From CAZAFL01 sp964484465 (GTDB taxonomy: Bacteria > Bacteroidota > Ignavibacteria > UBA10030 > SZUA-254): DNA of 9,218 nucleotides. Shown here piece after piece: positions 7,681-9,218 of this stretch. Below the pieces are notes generated by a model. The model was given only the letters and a program-made list of their open reading frames with translations, ran no database searches and was not told the DNA's origin. The stretch spans positions 1-9,218 of the forward strand of contig CAZAFL010000056.1 in NCBI GenBank assembly GCA_964484465.1, written 5' to 3'. A program made the translations under genes and the position numbers. Numbering within the stretch: position 1 is the stretch's first letter; every line of letters begins with the position of its first letter.

Positions 7681-8641
7681 CGTCGCGGAGCGAAACCTGC
7701 AGTGCGGTTATTTGTTCAGAGATAAGCCCGAGAAGCAACACCACCACCCCCAACACAAAAAAAATCACGCTCGAGTTCGGGATATGAAGGCTTCCGATTG
7801 ACCACCACGTGTAGAGAGTCGAAAGTGCGGCAAGCAAAAAGGAAAACATCGCCATCGGCAGGAAAAGCCGGAGCGGTTCGAAGAGGACAATTATTTTGAA
7901 GATGATAACGATGAATTTCCATCCATCATTCATAATCCTGATCTTGCTTGTACCCCCCTGACGTTTTCGTGCGTGTATCGGAACATATTTCAGGCTGTAT
8001 CCTCCCTTGAGAAAAATAAGCGTGCTGGTCGTCGGGTACGAGAAGCGCGCGGGAAACAGTTGCACATATTTTTTGACAACTGAACCCCGAAAAAGACGAA
8101 ATCCCGAGGTCAAATCCTCGATACGGAAATCGGTTAACCACGATGCCAGGCTGTTATACAACCGGTTTGCGACGTTGCGGTACCATTTGCCCCCGTAATC
8201 CTCTGTCCTTGCACCGACAACAAGGTCGTACTCGGACATGTATGGGAGCATTTGACCAAGATCTGCCGGATCGTGTTGACCATCTGCATCCATGCATGCG
8301 ATGATTTCTCCACGTGCCGCCCGGATGCCGGTCTTAACAGCCGCGCCGTTCCCCTTGTTGTATGGATGTGAAATCACTCGGAGAGAATTTGGAAATTGTT
8401 CCTCCAGATTCATCAGTTGTTCAAGAGTTCCGTCGCCTGAACCGTCATTGACCGCAATAATTTCGTACCTCATACCGGTCTCGTTGAGAACATCGATGAG
8501 ATTAACGATAGCAGTATGAATCTGGTCCTGTTCCTGGTATACGGGGAGGACAACAGAAAGTGGAAGCGCGCCGTCAACTCCGGAGAATTTGACCGCCCCC
8601 TTTGCCGTCGGTTCCATGAAATCCTCGACAGGTTTATTCAT
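7673..8641 (-). CDS. Family 2 glycosyltransferase, DPM1/GtrB-like, with two C-terminal membrane helices
   Basis: This predicted inner-membrane enzyme would transfer a sugar from a nucleotide donor to a polyprenyl phosphate. Numbering from the ATG at 8641 (322 aa), a GT-A domain opens with PLSVVLPVYQEQDQI (27-41), followed by VNDGSGDG (64-71) and the metal-binding DADGQHDP (118-125). TSGFRLFR (178-185) and RKRQGGTSK (225-233) are characteristic of DPM1/GtrB/ArnC-like enzymes. Hydrophobic helices lie at about 250-280 and 290-314. I choose ATG 8641 because GGAAG lies eight bases upstream. A TTG at 8668 would extend the protein by nine residues (331 aa) but lies inside a dyad and has no ribosome site. 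It is the first gene of the visible operon, and its last eight bases overlap the methyltransferase start. It is only distantly similar to the other DPM1-like protein at the left end, so the two probably load different sugars. Confidence 0.9.
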   Translation of the reverse strand: MNKPVEDFMEPTAKGAVKFSGVDGALPLSVVLPVYQEQDQIHTAIVNLIDVLNETGMRYEIIAVNDGSGDGTLEQLMNLEEQFPNSLRVISHPYNKGNGAAVKTGIRAARGEIIACMDADGQHDPADLGQMLPYMSEYDLVVGARTEDYGGKWYRNVANRLYNSLASWLTDFRIEDLTSGFRLFRGSVVKKYVQLFPARFSYPTTSTLIFLKGGYSLKYVPIHARKRQGGTSKIRIMNDGWKFIVIIFKIIVLFEPLRLFLPMAMFSFLLAALSTLYTWWSIGSLHIPNSSVIFFVLGVVVLLLGLISEQITALQVSLRDDD

Positions 8642-8649
8642 GATTCTTT

Positions 8650-8654
8650 CTTCC
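8650..8654 (-). promoter_or_regulatory. Ribosome binding site deciding the first glycosyltransferase start
   Basis: GGAAG on the minus strand sits eight bases before the ATG at 8641. It supports this start over the in-frame TTG at 8668. Confidence 0.5.
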
Positions 8655-8662
8655 ACGTAATG

Positions 8663-8687
8663 AGCCAATCAGTGACACTTATTGGCT
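8663..8687. promoter_or_regulatory. 25-bp near-perfect dyad in the operon leader
   Basis: The sequence AGCCAATCAGTG-A-CACTTATTGGCT is symmetric about position 8675, with 11 of 12 pairs matching and one C/T mismatch. It begins 21 bp upstream of the preferred ATG and lies between that start and the candidate promoter. It differs from the neighbouring repeat families. It could be an operator for a dimeric regulator or an RNA hairpin in the leader; the sequence cannot distinguish these. Confidence 0.45.
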
Positions 8688-8732
8688 GAATTACCCCCGG
8701 AATGAAGAATTTAATGGAAAACTTGCACGGGA

Positions 8733-8760
8733 AATATATCAAAATGAAGGGTAATTACAA
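8733..8760 (-). promoter_or_regulatory. Weak candidate promoter for the operon
   Basis: The minus strand has TTGTAA (8755-8760) and TATATT (8733-8738) separated by 16 bp, a loose match to a sigma-70 promoter. The same bases include TATATTTC, close to the TAnnTTTG pattern of Bacteroidota promoters. Transcription would begin near 8726, leaving a leader of about 85 nt containing the dyad. The local AT-richness makes chance matches likely. Confidence 0.25.
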
Positions 8761-8811
8761 AACGAAGGAGGTAGTAACGCAGTTGAGGGGTCTCGTTTCC
8801 AACATCATTAC

Positions 8812-9218
8812 TGTCATTCCAGCGAAAGCATGTCCCTGCGGAAGCAGGGACAGGAATCCAGACGAGGCAACGTATGGATTCCGTATCAAGTACGGAATGA
8901 CACGTTGGCTTTACATGTCATTCCTGCGAAAGCATGTCCCTGCGGAAGCAGGGGCTGGAATCCGAACAAGGCAATGAGGTCCAGAAAATGGCTGTGCCTG
9001 GATTCCGTGTCAAGCACGGAATGACACGAGGCTTTTACCTGTCATTCCAGCGAAAGCATGTCCCTGCGGAAGCAGGGACAGGAATCCAGACAAGGCAACC
9101 CCTGGATTCCGTGTCAAGCACGGAATGACACGTTTTCTTTACCTGTCATTCCTGCAAAAGCACGTCCCTGCGGAAGCAGGGACTGGAATCCAGACGAGGC
9201 AACGTATGGATTCCGTAT
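8812..9218. repeat. Tandem array of four GTCATTCC-type palindromic units (last one cut by window edge)
   Basis: Units start at 8812, 8916, 9040 and 9144. Units 1 and 3 are 91 bp, unit 2 is 111 bp, and unit 4 is incomplete. Complete units run from TGTCATTCC to GGAATGACA and are separated by 13-bp spacers that begin with CG. Each unit has a hairpin GTCCCTGC-GGAA-GCAGGGAC (8832-8851 in unit 1; one G-T pair in unit 2). A second hairpin ATTCCGTA-TCAAG-TACGGAAT (8878-8898) becomes ATTCCGTG/CACGGAAT in units 2 and 3, a paired change. Unit 2 carries about 20 extra bases in its central region. This is a known style of dispersed intergenic palindrome in bacterial genomes, here in a tandem array. It accounts for most of the gene-free right end; no convincing gene is present from 8688 to 9218. 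Confidence 0.88.

Noticed and set aside
8642..8668. TTG start extending the first glycosyltransferase by nine residues
   Set aside because: The TTG falls within the dyad and lacks a ribosome site, while the ATG at 8641 has GGAAG eight bases upstream.
8702..9128. Plus-strand open frames across the right-end repeats (products with MSLRKQG and similar)
   Set aside because: They are translations of the palindromic repeat units, repeat in step with them, and have no convincing ribosome site.
8812..9218. CRISPR array
   Set aside because: The conserved unit is about 91 bp with internal hairpins, and the spacers are only 13 bp and similar to one another, unlike CRISPR repeats and unique spacers.

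Overview
The window is a run of six minus-strand genes (transcribed right to left) for building a cell-surface glycan, bounded on the right by a dense array of palindromic repeats. The proteins are typical of a bacterium that makes polyprenyl-phosphate-linked surface polysaccharide. Base composition looks close to 50% G+C by eye. Several starts are GTG, and Shine-Dalgarno sequences are weak or absent before at least two genes. Together with the dispersed GTCATTGCGA and GTCATTCC palindromes, this suggests an uncultured or environmental Gram-negative lineage. The FCB group (Ignavibacteria/Bacteroidota relatives) is one possibility, but nothing here fixes the taxon.

Layout in transcription order: (1) 8813-9218, a tandem array of about 91-bp palindromic units with 13-bp spacers, running off the right edge. 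(2) 8642-8812, a leader region with a weak candidate promoter and a 25-bp near-perfect dyad. (3) 7673-8641, a DPM1/GtrB-like family 2 glycosyltransferase with two C-terminal membrane helices. (4) 7042-7680, a class I SAM methyltransferase overlapping the previous gene by 8 bp. (5) 4990-7026, a 678-residue fusion of a class II glutamine amidotransferase domain with a complete WbpG/PseA-type N-acetyl sugar amidotransferase. (6) 4780-4989, an intergenic gap holding a 131-bp palindromic element. (7) 2335-4779, an 814-residue polytopic GT-C (family 39-like) membrane protein with a soluble C-terminal domain. (8) 925-2292, a UDP-N-acetylglucosamine 6-dehydrogenase of the WbpA type. (9) 1-911, a second DPM1-like glycosyltransferase cut only at its last residues by the window edge.

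How the genes may work together (inference): the dehydrogenase would make UDP-GlcNAcA, the entry point to acetamido-uronic acids. The fusion amidotransferase would use glutamine-derived ammonia to convert a sugar carboxyl or acetamido group to an amide or amidine, as WbpG with HisH2/HisF2 is thought to do in Pseudomonas B-band O antigen. The two DPM1-like enzymes would load sugars onto a polyprenyl phosphate, and the GT-C protein would transfer such a sugar outside the inner membrane. The methyltransferase could modify a sugar or the lipid-linked intermediate. The most distinctive item is the single-chain glutaminase plus sugar amidotransferase, which has the same domain order as asparagine synthetase B and would make separate HisH/HisF partners unnecessary.
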